Below the pieces are notes generated by a model. The model was not told where the DNA came from. It saw nothing but the letters and a program-made list of their open reading frames with translations, and searched no databases. 64,000 bases of DNA from positions 553,269 to 617,268 of the forward strand of contig NZ_VLKN01000002.1 in NCBI RefSeq assembly GCF_007830035.1, read 5' to 3'. Each line of letters starts with the position of its first letter. Position 1 is the first letter of the stretch. Shown here one piece after another: positions 8,161 through 18,208 of the stretch. Source of the DNA: Luteimonas cucumeris. GTDB lineage: Bacteria > Pseudomonadota > Gammaproteobacteria > Xanthomonadales > Xanthomonadaceae. The position numbers were made by a program, and so were the translations under genes.

Positions 8161-8907
8161 TCATGCCTTGCGTGCCAGCATGGCCATCCGCTGCGTGTCG
8201 GCCAGGATGCCGCGCAGCAAACGCACCTCCTTGGCATCGAGGTTGGCGCGCAGGTACAGGCGGCGCAACTTGCGCATCGCCGACTCCGGCGCGCGCCCCT
8301 TATGGAAGTCGATCTCGTCCAGCGCCTGCGCGAGCTGCGCGAACAAGCCTTCGAGTTCGGCATGCGGAGCCAGCACGCGCGCTTCCGGGGAGGCGTCGGC
8401 GGCCGTCCGCTCGAGCTGAGCCAGGCGTAGTTCGTAGGACAGAACCTGGACCGCGGCGGCCAGGTTGAGCGAGCTGTAGCCCGGATCGGCCGGGATGTGC
8501 ACCGCCGCATGGCACAGCTGCAGTTCCTCGTTGCTCAACCCGGTGCGTTCGCGCCCGAACACCAGCGCCACCTCGGCATCGCCGGCAGCGGCATCCCAGC
8601 TCCGCGCCGCCGCTTCCCGGGGCAGCAGCTGCTCCAGCGCAACGCGCCGGTCACGCGCGGTGCAGCCCAGTACCAGCCGGCAATCGGCAACAGCCTCGGC
8701 CAGGGTTTCGAATATCGGCGCTTCGACCAGCACGTCGTCGGCGCCAGCGGCCATCGCCACGGCGTCGGCATGGGGAAAACGTTCGGGCGCCACCAGCACC
8801 AGCCGGCGCAGGCCCATGGTCTTGATCGCGCGCGCGGCCGAGCCGATGTTGCCGGGATGCTGGGTGCCGACCAGCACGATGCGGAAGCGTGAAACAGGAG
8901 TCTCCAT
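8161..8907 (-). CDS. trmJ: tRNA (cytidine/uridine-2'-O-)-methyltransferase TrmJ
   Basis: 248-aa SPOUT methyltransferase that 2'-O-methylates position 32 of tRNA anticodon loops using SAM. The N-terminal RIVLVGTQHPGNIGSAARAI holds the TrmH/TrmJ motif 1 (Asn and Arg); ALVFGRERTGLSNEEL is motif 2; the IPADPGYSSLNLAAAVQVLS stretch is motif 3 of the knotted SAM site. The C-terminal helical extension (LRRLYLRANLDAKEVRLLRG) is typical of TrmJ. The ATG at 8907 is well placed. It is divergent from suhB, with 91 bp between the starts, an arrangement common in gammaproteobacteria. Confidence 0.93.
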   Translation of the reverse strand: METPVSRFRIVLVGTQHPGNIGSAARAIKTMGLRRLVLVAPERFPHADAVAMAAGADDVLVEAPIFETLAEAVADCRLVLGCTARDRRVALEQLLPREAAARSWDAAAGDAEVALVFGRERTGLSNEELQLCHAAVHIPADPGYSSLNLAAAVQVLSYELRLAQLERTAADASPEARVLAPHAELEGLFAQLAQALDEIDFHKGRAPESAMRKLRRLYLRANLDAKEVRLLRGILADTQRMAMLARKA

Positions 8908-8998
8908 GGATGAATGTTAAACTGCGCGCGCCGGCCTCCGCGCCGGACCGCTCTTTACCCCCGTCAGCCCTGCCCGTGCCCTGGAGGCCGTCCGCGTC

Positions 8999-9829
8999 AT
9001 GCAAAAACCCGCAGTCACCATCATGGTCAAGGCAGCTCGAGCGGGCGGCAGCGTGCTGTTGCGTCATCTCGGCAAGCTGGACGCGCTCAACGTGGTCGAG
9101 AAGGACCGCATGGACTTCGCCAGCGAGGTCGACGGCCTTGCCGAACAGGCGATCATCAAGGAACTGAAGCGCTCGTTTCCCGACTACGGGATCCTGGGCG
9201 AGGAAGGCGGCGCGCAGAAGGCCGGCCGTGGCGGCGGCAAGTTCACCTGGGTGATCGACCCGCTCGACGGCACCAGCAACTATCTGCGCGGCTTTCCGCA
9301 CTACTGCGTATCGATCGCGCTCACCGAGAACGGCGAGCCGACCCACGGCGTGATCTTCGACCCGATCCGCAACGAACTGTTCACCGCCAGTCGCGGCGCC
9401 GGTGCCGTGCTCAACGACCGCAAGATCCGCGTCGCGGATCGCAAGGAACTGGCCGGCAGCGTGCTGGTCACCGGCTTCCCGCCGCGCGAGCGCGTCCGCG
9501 CCGGCGCGCAACTGGAATGCATCCGCGAACTGCTGCGCGACGCCGAGGACGTGCGCCGCACCGGCTCGGCCGCCCTGGACCTGGCTTACGTCGCCTGCGG
9601 CCGCCTGGATGCGTACTTCGAAGCCGGCGTGAAGCCTTGGGACATCGCCGCCGGCGCGCTGATGGTGCGCGAGGCCGGCGGCCGCGTCTGCGACTATCGC
9701 GGCGCCAGCCTGGGCCGCATGGACGTGGTCAGCACCACCGTCGGCCAGATCGTTGCCGGCAACGTCAAGGTGGTCGACCCGCTGCTGAAGACGATTGCAT
9801 CGTCGGGGTATGCGAAGACGTTTGGATGA
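8999..9829 (+). CDS. suhB: Inositol-1-monophosphatase family protein SuhB
   Basis: 276-aa Mg-dependent phosphatase of the inositol monophosphatase family. Metal-binding motifs are visible: [28 protein letters not shown] (the DPLDGT core) and [17 protein letters not shown] (the WDxAAG core). In enteric bacteria SuhB also takes part in rRNA transcription antitermination. The ATG at 8999 is preceded by GGAGG about ten bases upstream. A clear terminator follows at 9877. Confidence 0.94.
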   Translation: MQKPAVTIMVKAARAGGSVLLRHLGKLDALNVVEKDRMDFASEVDGLAEQAIIKELKRSFPDYGILGEEGGAQKAGRGGGKFTWVIDPLDGTSNYLRGFPHYCVSIALTENGEPTHGVIFDPIRNELFTASRGAGAVLNDRKIRVADRKELAGSVLVTGFPPRERVRAGAQLECIRELLRDAEDVRRTGSAALDLAYVACGRLDAYFEAGVKPWDIAAGALMVREAGGRVCDYRGASLGRMDVVSTTVGQIVAGNVKVVDPLLKTIASSGYAKTFG

Positions 9830-9876
9830 CAAATCCTGCAGGGCGGCGCCTGTCGCCCTGCAAAACCACGATGCAC

Positions 9877-9908
9877 AAAAAAGGCCGCGCATTGCGCGGC
9901 CTTTTTTT
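9877..9908. terminator. Bidirectional intrinsic terminator between suhB and secF
   Basis: A run of A is followed by GGCCGCGC, loop ATT, GCGCGGCC and seven T. The stem has A- and T-tracts on opposite sides, so it can end transcription of both suhB (plus) and the sec operon (minus). Confidence 0.92.
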
Positions 9909-9924
9909 GGTGAAGCACAGCCGC

Positions 9925-10890
9925 TTACGGTCTGCGCGCCAGCGCGGCCTCGTCCTTGGCCTTGGGCATCAGGTCCTGCTTGCTGACCTGCAGCGGACCA
10001 ATGGTCAGCAACGGGCAGGCGACGAAGATCGACGACAGCGTGCCCAGCACGATGCCGATCATCTGCGCCTCGGCCATGCCCTGCAGCGAGCCGCCGCCGT
10101 ACAGGTACAGCGCGAGTACGGTCAGGAACGCAACGAACGAGACGATGATCGTGCGCGACAGGGTCTGGTTGATCGAGGCGTTGAGGATCTCGCGCGGCGG
10201 CGCGCGCATCGCACGGAAGTTCTCGCGCACGCGGTCGAAGACCACGATCTTGTCGTTGATCGAGTAGCCCAGCGCCGACAGGATGCCGGCCAGCACGGTC
10301 AGGTCGAACTCGTGCTGGGTCACCGCGAACCAGCCGGCGACGATAATGATGTCGCTGAGCGTGGTGATGATCGCGGACACCGCGAACTTCCACTCGAAGC
10401 GGAACGAGATGTAGGCCAGGAAGCCGACCATCACGAACAACAGCGCCCAGATGCCGTTCCAGGCCAGTTCCTTGCCGACCTGCGAGCCGACATAGCCGCT
10501 GCTCATCCGTTGCGCGGGATTCCCGGCGCTGGTGACGATGCTGACCACGTGGTCGGCGATCTGCGTCGGATCGGTCTGCTGGCCCGCGCCCTCCTTGCCC
10601 TGCAGGCGGATCAACAGGTCGTTGCCGGAGCCGAAGGTCTGCACCTGCGCGCTGGTGTAACCGGCATCGGCCAGCTTGCTTCGCACGGCATCGACGTCCG
10701 CCAGCTTGGCGAAGCGCACTTCCACGGACGTGCCACCGGTGAAGTCGAGTGCGAAATTGAACTGCATCGTCGCGATCGCCACGATCGAGGCCAGCGTCAG
10801 CAGCGCCGCCACCGTCAGCGACACCCAGCGCATGCGCATGAAGTCGATCTTGGTGCCGTACGGGATCAGGTTCAACGGGAATATCTTCAT
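9925..10890 (-). CDS. secF: Protein translocase subunit SecF
   Basis: 321-aa inner-membrane protein that partners SecD to pull exported proteins across the membrane using the proton gradient. It has a first membrane helix (MRWVSLTVAALLTLASIVAI), the SecF signature ALDFTGGTSVEVRFA, a periplasmic domain, and the five-helix RND block including GYSINDKIVVFDRVREN. Length is normal. It follows secD by 14 bp and is last in the yajC-secD-secF series. Confidence 0.97.
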   Translation of the reverse strand: MKIFPLNLIPYGTKIDFMRMRWVSLTVAALLTLASIVAIATMQFNFALDFTGGTSVEVRFAKLADVDAVRSKLADAGYTSAQVQTFGSGNDLLIRLQGKEGAGQQTDPTQIADHVVSIVTSAGNPAQRMSSGYVGSQVGKELAWNGIWALLFVMVGFLAYISFRFEWKFAVSAIITTLSDIIIVAGWFAVTQHEFDLTVLAGILSALGYSINDKIVVFDRVRENFRAMRAPPREILNASINQTLSRTIIVSFVAFLTVLALYLYGGGSLQGMAEAQMIGIVLGTLSSIFVACPLLTIGPLQVSKQDLMPKAKDEAALARRP

Positions 10891-10904
10891 GGTCGTATTC
10901 TCCG

Positions 10905-12764
10905 TCAGATCGCGACTGACTTGATTTTGCGACGGCCGCCGTAGATCAGCGTGGCGATGCCGCGCGACACCGAGACCGCGGTGTACATCGAGGTCAGGAT
11001 GCCGAGGATCATCGCCACTGCGAAGCCCTTGATCGGCCCGGTGCCGAACGCGAACAGGGCGATGCCGGCCAGCAACGCGGTGAGGTTGGCGTCGGCGATC
11101 GTCCCGGAGGCGCGGTCATAACCAGTGGCGATCGCGGTCTGCGGCGGCAGGCCAGCACGCAGTTCCTCGCGTATTCGCTCGTTGATCAGCACGTTGGCGT
11201 CGACCGACATGCCCACGGTCAGCGCGATGCCCGCCAGGCCCGGCAGGGTCATGGTGAAGCCGAGCATCGACATCAGCGCGACCACCATCAACAGGTTCAG
11301 CATCAGCGCCACGCAGGTGATGATGCCGAACATGCGGTAATAGATCAGAAAGAACACCAGCGCGAACGCGAACGAGTACAGCACCGCGCGCAGGCCGCGC
11401 TCGACGTTCTCCTTGCCGAGGCTGGGGCCGACGACGCGCTGCTCGACGAAGTCCATCGGTGCGGCCAGCGCACCGGCGCGCAACAGCAGCGCCAGGTCGG
11501 CCGCTTCCTTGGTGCTTTCCAGGCCGGTGGTCTGGAATTCGCGGCCGAGCGTGCTCTGGATGGTCGCCACCGAGATCACCTGTTCGCGGGTGCGGGTGGT
11601 GCGCACCTCCTTGCCGTCGACCATCTTCACTTCGGGAATGCGTTCGGTGTAGACCACCGCCATCGGCTTGCCGACGTGCTGGCTGGAATAGTCGAACATG
11701 CGCTGGCCGCCAAGGCTGGTCAGGCGCACGCGCACGCCGGGCGTGCCGGTTTGCGCGTCGAAGAACGAGGAGGCGTCCTGCAACTGGTCGCCGGAGGCGA
11801 TGATGCGCTTGTTGAGGATGATCGGGATCGGCTTGCCGTCGGGCCCGAGTTCCTTGCGGTGGAAGATGCGCCCCTCCGGCGGCACCGTGCTCGGCTCGTA
11901 GGGATTGCCTTCCTGGACCACGCCGCGGTATTCCAGTGTCGCCGTCGCGCCGAGGATGCGCTTGGCCTGAGCGGTGTCCTGCACGCCCGGCAGCTGCACC
12001 ACCACGCGTTCGCTGCCCTGGCGCTGGATGATGGGCTCGGCCACGCCGAGTTCGTTGATGCGGTTGCGCAGCGTGCCGACGTTCTGCTCGATGGCGCTCG
12101 CCAGCGTCTTCTGCAGTTCTTCCTCGGGCACGGTCAGGCTGATGCGGTCGCCTTCGATGTCCATGGCCAGCGTCGGCAGGTCGCGCGCGATCAGCTGCCG
12201 GGCCTTGTCGGCATCGGCCGCATTGCCGAGCATCACCCGCAGCGAGTTGTCGCCGAGGCGCTCGACCGAACGATAGGGGACGCGGTTGTCGCGAAGCACC
12301 ACGCGCAGGTCTTCCAGATAGGCCTCGAAGCGCTTGTCCAGCGCGGCCTTGCGGTCGACCTCCATCAGGAAGTGCACGCCGCCCTGCAGGTCCAGACCCA
12401 GCAGCATCGGCTTGGCGTTGATCGCCTCCAGCCACGGCGGCACCGTCGATGCCAGGTTGAGCGCGACCACATAACCATTGCCCAGGTCAGCCAGCGCATC
12501 GGAAGCCCTGGTCTGCGCGTCCGGGCTGTCCAGGCGCACCAGCAGGTTGCCGTCCTTGCCGACCTCGATCGCCTTGGGGGTGACCCCGGCGGCCTTCAGT
12601 GCGGCATCGACCTTTCCGCGCAGCGCGGCGTCGATCGTGGCACCGCGATTGGCGGTGATCTGCACCGAGGGATCCGACGGGAACAGGTTGGGCAGCGCGT
12701 ACAGCGCACTCACCAGCACCACGACCAGGATGACGACGTATTTCCAGCGCGCGTATTCGAGCAT
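10905..12764 (-). CDS. secD: Protein translocase subunit SecD
   Basis: About 619 aa. The N-terminal membrane helix is followed by the large periplasmic P1 domain with the signature LLGLDLQGGVHFLMEVD, and then a C-terminal six-helix RND domain with ALTVGMSVDANVLINERIRE. I use ATG 12764 (MLEYARWKYVVI): the two codons upstream that stay open begin with TTG and add nothing. It sits 56 bp after yajC and 14 bp before secF, as one operon. Confidence 0.97.
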   Translation of the reverse strand: MLEYARWKYVVILVVVLVSALYALPNLFPSDPSVQITANRGATIDAALRGKVDAALKAAGVTPKAIEVGKDGNLLVRLDSPDAQTRASDALADLGNGYVVALNLASTVPPWLEAINAKPMLLGLDLQGGVHFLMEVDRKAALDKRFEAYLEDLRVVLRDNRVPYRSVERLGDNSLRVMLGNAADADKARQLIARDLPTLAMDIEGDRISLTVPEEELQKTLASAIEQNVGTLRNRINELGVAEPIIQRQGSERVVVQLPGVQDTAQAKRILGATATLEYRGVVQEGNPYEPSTVPPEGRIFHRKELGPDGKPIPIILNKRIIASGDQLQDASSFFDAQTGTPGVRVRLTSLGGQRMFDYSSQHVGKPMAVVYTERIPEVKMVDGKEVRTTRTREQVISVATIQSTLGREFQTTGLESTKEAADLALLLRAGALAAPMDFVEQRVVGPSLGKENVERGLRAVLYSFAFALVFFLIYYRMFGIITCVALMLNLLMVVALMSMLGFTMTLPGLAGIALTVGMSVDANVLINERIREELRAGLPPQTAIATGYDRASGTIADANLTALLAGIALFAFGTGPIKGFAVAMILGILTSMYTAVSVSRGIATLIYGGRRKIKSVAI

Positions 12765-12820
12765 CGGCAAGACCCGCGCGCGACCCGCTGGCCGCGCGCA
12801 TCAGAGGTGGAAACGAGGGA

Positions 12821-13174
12821 TCAGGCGGACTTGAGCGTGCCCTTGGGCAGTACGTTGCCGACCGCGCCCTTCTGCACGCGCACGCGCACGTTGTCGGCGA
12901 TCTCGACGGTGATGAAGCTGTCGCCGATGTCGCTGACGGTGCCGGCGATGCCGCCGTTGGTGATGACCTCATCGCCCTTGGACAGCTTCTCCAGCATGGC
13001 GCGATGTTCCTTGGCGCGCTTCATCTGCGGACGGATCATCAGGAAGTACATGATCGCGATCAGGATGATCGGGAACAGCAGCCCGGACAGGCCACCGCCG
13101 AACAGGCCGCCGGGGGCTGGCTGGCCCGCAGCCTGGGCATACGCGGGGGAAATCAGCAGGTCGATCAGGTTCAT
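12821..13174 (-). CDS. yajC: Preprotein translocase subunit YajC
   Basis: About 117 aa: a short periplasmic start (MNLIDLLISPAYAQAA), one membrane helix (LSGLLFPIILIAIMYFLMI) and the typical cytoplasmic tail RPQMKRAKEHRAMLEKLSKG with GDEVITNGGIAGTV. YajC associates with SecDF. ATG 13174 matches the usual family start; ATG 13183 and a TTG at 13195 are also in frame. It lies downstream of tgt, the widespread gammaproteobacterial order. Confidence 0.95.
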   Translation of the reverse strand: MNLIDLLISPAYAQAAGQPAPGGLFGGGLSGLLFPIILIAIMYFLMIRPQMKRAKEHRAMLEKLSKGDEVITNGGIAGTVSDIGDSFITVEIADNVRVRVQKGAVGNVLPKGTLKSA

Positions 13175-13295
13175 CGGAATCATCCATCGGCGCAAAATAG
13201 CTGGGAATTATGCCATGTAGCCGCAGCATCGGGCTTTCAAGCCTCCTGGGGCCGCGGATCCTCCCGGTTTCGCAGAGGACGGCGCCCAGGTGGAC

Positions 13296-13340
13296 AAGGG
13301 TTCGGCGCGCCGTGAACCTGTTCCTGCGCGCCGAACCCTT
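13296..13340. repeat. Perfect 15-bp-stem hairpin between tgt and yajC
   Basis: AAGGGTTCGGCGCGC at 13296-13310 is exactly complementary to 13326-13340 around a 15-base loop. It has no T-run on either side, so it does not look like an ordinary rho-independent terminator. It could separate tgt from yajC-secDF, protect an mRNA end, or be a repeat unit. Confidence 0.7.
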
Positions 13341-13370
13341 ACCCGTTAGCCGTGCCGGGAGGGAGAGAGC

Positions 13371-14504
<1,134 letters not shown>

Positions 14505-14509
14505 CTACC

Positions 14510-14604
14510 CGTCATCCCAGCGAAAGCTGGGACCCACCTTGATCTTTTTGGGTCGAGGGAAAATAGCCAAAGCAAAATGGGTCCCAGCTTTCGCTGGGAT
14601 GACG
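14510..14604. repeat. 27-bp perfect inverted repeat pair, each arm a GAAA-loop hairpin
   Basis: The arm at 14510-14536 is the exact reverse complement of the arm at 14578-14604, with 41 bp between them. Each arm itself contains CCCAGC-GAAA-GCTGGG, a 6-bp stem with a GNRA-type loop, so the element can form either two small hairpins or one long one. It lies between queA and tgt. It resembles the REP/dRS3-like repeats common in proteobacterial intergenic DNA (recalled, not searched). Confidence 0.88.
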
Positions 14605-14631
14605 CCGTCGAGAAAGAACGATGATGACGCA

Positions 14632-15666
14632 TCACTTCGACGTTTCCGGGAACAGCAGCATCGCATCGCCGTACGAGAAGAACCGGTAGCGCTCGCGCAC
14701 CGCATGCGCATAGGCGGCGAACACGCGCTCGCGACCGGCAAACGCCGAGACCAGCATCAGCAGCGTGCTCTCCGGCAGGTGGAAATTGGTCAGCAGCGCA
14801 TCCACCGAACGGATCCGGTAACCGGGGAAAATGAAGATCCGTGTCTCGCCGGCGAACGGCAGCAGCGCGCCGTCGTGCATCGCCGATTCCAGCGCGCGCA
14901 CCACGGTGGTGCCCACTGCGATGATCCTGCCGCCGGCAGCGCGCGTGCGCCGCGCCTGTTCGACCAGTTCGGCGCCGACATTGAGCCATTCGCTGTGCAT
15001 GCGATGTTCGCGCACATCGTCGACGCGCATCGGCTGGAAGGTGCCGGCGCCGACATGCAGCGTGACATGGCCGAACTGGACACCGCGCTCGCGCAGCGCC
15101 TGCAACAGCGCCTCGTCGAAATGCAGGCCGGCGGTCGGCGCCGCGACGGCACCCACCGCGCGCGCGAACACGGTCTGGTAGCGCTCCGCATCGTCGGCAT
15201 CCGGCTCGCGCTGGATGTACGGCGGCAGCGGCAGGCGCCCGGCGCGCAGCAGCCACGACTCCAGCGGATCGTCGACATGGAAACGCAGCAGGTAGAACTC
15301 GCCGTCGCGACCCAGCACCTCGACCTCGCCGCCGGCATCCAGCGCGATGCGTCCGCCCGGTTTCGGCGACTTGCTGGCGCCGATCTGCGCGCGAGCCTCG
15401 TTGCCGGGCAGCAGGCGCTCGATCAGGATCTCGACCCGACCGCCGCTGGACTTGGTCCCCAGCAGCCGTGCTGGAATCACCCGCGTGTCGTTGAACACCA
15501 GCAGGTCGCCTGGCTGCAGCCATTGCGGCAGGTCGCGCACGTGCTGATCGGCGAGCGGTTCCGGCGCCGGCGGCACGCACAGCAGGCGGCTGGCCGAGCG
15601 TTCCGGCAACGGCGTCTGCGCGATCAGTTCGGCGGGCAGGTCGTAATGGAAATCGGTTTTCTTCAA
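14632..15666 (-). CDS. queA: S-adenosylmethionine:tRNA ribosyltransferase-isomerase
   Basis: 344-aa QueA, which transfers the ribosyl group of SAM onto preQ1 in tRNA to make epoxyqueuosine. Family landmarks: [46 protein letters not shown] and [17 protein letters not shown]. The conserved N-terminus fixes the start as TTG 15666 (TTG AAG AAA ACC); no in-frame ATG is available. A repeat pair separates it from tgt downstream. Confidence 0.96.
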   Translation of the reverse strand: MKKTDFHYDLPAELIAQTPLPERSASRLLCVPPAPEPLADQHVRDLPQWLQPGDLLVFNDTRVIPARLLGTKSSGGRVEILIERLLPGNEARAQIGASKSPKPGGRIALDAGGEVEVLGRDGEFYLLRFHVDDPLESWLLRAGRLPLPPYIQREPDADDAERYQTVFARAVGAVAAPTAGLHFDEALLQALRERGVQFGHVTLHVGAGTFQPMRVDDVREHRMHSEWLNVGAELVEQARRTRAAGGRIIAVGTTVVRALESAMHDGALLPFAGETRIFIFPGYRIRSVDALLTNFHLPESTLLMLVSAFAGRERVFAAYAHAVRERYRFFSYGDAMLLFPETSK

Positions 15667-15741
15667 GATGGCAGGCGCAACCTAGGGGCGCGCATTGTAA
15701 GCGGCCTCGCGTCCGCTCCCCGCGAGGCCGTCGCGCCGGTG

Positions 15742-16173
15742 TCAGCGTTCGAACTTGGTCGACAGCACCAGCGACGACGTGGTGCGCTCGACGCCGTCCA
15801 GCGCGCCGATCCGGTCGGTCAGCGCGTCCATGTCGCCGATCGTCGGCACCACCGCCACCGCGACCAGGTCCCAGCCGCCGCTGAGCGACTGCAGGCTGCG
15901 CACCTCGCGCATCTGCCGCAGCGCCTCGACGACGGCGGGCATCTGCTTGGGGTAGACGGTGATCATGATCAACGCGCGGATCCGCTCGCGCTCGAAGTCG
16001 TCGTTGACCCGCACCGTATAACCGGCGATGACGCCCGAGCGCTCGAGCCGCTCCAGCCGGCTCTGCACCGTGGTCCGCGACAGCTGCAACCGTCGCGCGA
16101 TATGCGCGGTCGATGCGCGTGCGTTTTCGCGCAGCAGCGACAACAGGGCCTCGTCGGCGCCGGTCAGCTTCAT
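15742..16173 (-). CDS. Lrp/AsnC-family transcriptional regulator
   Basis: 143 aa. N-terminal winged helix-turn-helix (residues about 5-55: DEALLSLLRENARASTAHIA, then RLQLSRTTVQSRLERLERSG) and a C-terminal ligand-binding RAM domain (VKPKQ-type strand ALIMITVYPKQMPAVVEALR and the AVAVVPTIGDMDALTDRIG region). Lrp-type regulators sense amino acids. It is divergent from a class III aminotransferase across a 145-bp gap that contains direct repeats, so that gene is its most likely target. Confidence 0.93.
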   Translation of the reverse strand: MKLTGADEALLSLLRENARASTAHIARRLQLSRTTVQSRLERLERSGVIAGYTVRVNDDFERERIRALIMITVYPKQMPAVVEALRQMREVRSLQSLSGGWDLVAVAVVPTIGDMDALTDRIGALDGVERTTSSLVLSTKFER

Positions 16174-16197
16174 GATTGTCCATCCGTGTCGTCGATA

Positions 16198-16262
16198 TGA
16201 CGAAAATCTACGTTAGTTTTGCGCAGATCGCACCTGTCAATTGACGAAAACCTGTCGATAAT
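16198..16262. promoter_or_regulatory. Divergent regulatory region: direct repeats and candidate -10
   Basis: TGACGAAAA occurs at 16198-16206 and again at 16242-16250, 44 bp apart (about four helical turns), and GTCGATA occurs at 16191-16197 and 16254-16260. GATAAT at 16257-16262 is a plausible -10 for the aminotransferase, with only a weak -35 (CTGTCA, 16234-16239). The spacing fits cooperative Lrp-type binding, but this is inference. Confidence 0.45.
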
Positions 16263-16318
16263 AGAAGGCCGGCCACTGCCTGACGGCTTTCGGCCCCACG
16301 AACCCGGAGGAACGCACG

Positions 16319-17812
16319 ATGTCCGTGACCGACAAACTCGCGCCGCTGCGCGCCCACACCGGCCAGCGCCGCACCCACGGCCTCGACGACGCCACCCTCG
16401 CCCGCTTCGCCTCGCATCCGTCGCTGCTCGAGGCGATCGATGCGGCCGTCGCCGAATACGAGCGCGTGCGCAGCGAATTCCCGGAACTGCTGAACCTCGA
16501 CGAGGGTGCGCAGGTGGATGCGCTGCAGGAAGGCTTCGTCAACTTCTACCCGCACGATGCCGTCAACCCCTACGTCGCGCTGGCCGCGCGCGGGCCCTGG
16601 GTGATCACGCTCAATGGCGCGGTGCTCTACGACTGCGGTGGCTACGGCATGCTCGGCTTCGGCCACACGCCGCAGAAGATCATGGATGCAATGGCCAAGC
16701 CGCAGGTAATGGCCAACATCATGACCCCGAACCTGTCGCAGCTGCGCTTCGCGCGCGCCATGCGCAACGCGATCGGCCAAGGCCGCGGCAGCTGTCCCTA
16801 CAGCAGGTTCCTGTGCCTGAATTCCGGCTCCGAGTCGGTGGGACTCGCCGCCCGCATCGCGGACATCAACACCAAGCTGATGACCGATCCGGGCGCGCGT
16901 CATGCCGGCCGCACAGTCAAGCGTCTCGTGGTCAAGGGCAGCTTCCACGGCCGCACCGATCGTCCGGCGCTGTATTCCGACTCCAGCCGCAAGACCTACC
17001 TGCAGTTCCTGGCCAGCTATCGCGGCGAGGATTCGGTGATCGCGATCGAGCCCTACGACATCGACGCGCTGAAGAAGGTGTTCAGCGATGCCGAAGCCAA
17101 TGGCTGGTTCATCGAGGCGATGTTCCTGGAGCCGGTGATGGGCGAAGGCGACCCGGGCCGCTCGGTGCCGCCGGCGTTTTACGCCGCTGCGCGTGCGTTG
17201 ACCAAGGCGCATGGCGCGCTGTTGCTGGTTGATTCGATCCAGGCGGGCCTGCGCGCGCAGGGCGTGCTGTCGATCGTCGACTACCCGGGTTTCGAGGCGC
17301 TCGAAGCGCCGGACATGGAAACGTATTCGAAGGCGCTCAACGCCGCGCAGTATCCGCTGTCGGTACTGGCCGTGACCGAGCATGCCGCCGGGCTGTACCG
17401 CAGCGGCGTATACGGCAACACCATGACCACCAATCCGCGCGCGCTCGACGTCGGCTGCGCGGTGCTGGAAATGATCACACCGGAGCTGCGCGACAACATC
17501 CGCGACCGCGGCCGCGAAGCCGTGGAAAAGCTGGAGAAGCTCAAGGGCGAACTCGGCGGGCTGATCACCAAGGTACAAGGCACCGGCCTGCTGTTCTCCT
17601 GCGAGCTCGACCCGAGCTACAAGGGCTACGGCACCGGCTCCAGCGAGGAATGGCTGCGCGAGCATGGCCTCGGCGTGATCCACGGCGGCGCCAACTCGCT
17701 GCGCTTCACCCCGCATTTCGCGGTGCGCAGCGACGAGATCGAGCTGCTGGTGAACATGGTCAAGCGCGCACTGCTGGAAGGCCCACGTCAACAGCAAGTC
17801 GCCGCCGCGTAA
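16319..17812 (+). CDS. Class III PLP-dependent aminotransferase
   Basis: 497-aa fold-type I aminotransferase of class III (ornithine/lysine/GABA aminotransferase group). Seen: the cofactor phosphate region LNSGSESVGLAARIAD, ALLLVDSIQAGLRAQG in the place of the usual DEVQ segment, and the Schiff-base lysine in YSKALNAAQYPLSV. The DSIQ variant and the long N-terminal region (about 70 residues before the fold) set it apart from typical OAT/GabT enzymes. GGAGG precedes ATG 16319. The divergent Lrp-type regulator suggests an amino acid substrate, possibly lysine-like; the exact substrate cannot be read from sequence. Confidence 0.85.
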   Translation: MSVTDKLAPLRAHTGQRRTHGLDDATLARFASHPSLLEAIDAAVAEYERVRSEFPELLNLDEGAQVDALQEGFVNFYPHDAVNPYVALAARGPWVITLNGAVLYDCGGYGMLGFGHTPQKIMDAMAKPQVMANIMTPNLSQLRFARAMRNAIGQGRGSCPYSRFLCLNSGSESVGLAARIADINTKLMTDPGARHAGRTVKRLVVKGSFHGRTDRPALYSDSSRKTYLQFLASYRGEDSVIAIEPYDIDALKKVFSDAEANGWFIEAMFLEPVMGEGDPGRSVPPAFYAAARALTKAHGALLLVDSIQAGLRAQGVLSIVDYPGFEALEAPDMETYSKALNAAQYPLSVLAVTEHAAGLYRSGVYGNTMTTNPRALDVGCAVLEMITPELRDNIRDRGREAVEKLEKLKGELGGLITKVQGTGLLFSCELDPSYKGYGTGSSEEWLREHGLGVIHGGANSLRFTPHFAVRSDEIELLVNMVKRALLEGPRQQQVAAA

Positions 17813-18208
17813 CCCCGGCTTTTTTCAAACTGAACGTTACGCGTCGCACTTTGCACGCACCTGCGACCAGACTTCGAAGCGAGGACAAGAAACCCGGCAG
17901 CATAGGCAGCAGCCTCAGTTCGTGCGTCCAGGACTAGCGCGTGCCAATGCAGGCTCCAGGCCCTTTCTTTACTCCGGGCATCCTGCCCTTCGCCCCTTCG
18001 GGGCCGGCTTCGCCGTTCGCGCCGCTCTGCGGCGCAGTGGTTACTTTCTTTGGGCCAGCAAAGAAAGTGACCCGGGCGCGCAGCGCACGGAAGCTTTGCT
18101 CCGATCCGTAACCGGCAAGCGAAGCGACAAGGTCGAGTCGAGCGTATTTCCCAGTGCGCTTCGCTTACCTGGGCTACGGTCGGGCCGATTCCGCGCTAGC
18201 CTAGCCGC
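17813..18208. other. 396-bp gap without a credible gene; holds a repeat block
   Basis: The open frame at 17922-18212 translates a known type of repeat rather than a gene: it runs through the hairpin at 18039-18072 and several short palindromes (CCCCTTCGGGG near 17995, GCCGCTCTGCGGC near 18021). The block ends just before upp, so the upp promoter must lie inside or overlap it. Confidence 0.7.
18039..18072. repeat. Intergenic hairpin repeat upstream of upp
   Basis: ACTTTCTTTG at 18043-18052 pairs exactly with CAAAGAAAGT at 18059-18068, loop GGCCAG; pairing extends outward to a 14-bp stem with one G:T. I recall this sequence as a frequent intergenic element of Xanthomonas-group genomes, where it is often mis-called as a small protein. 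Confidence 0.8.
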
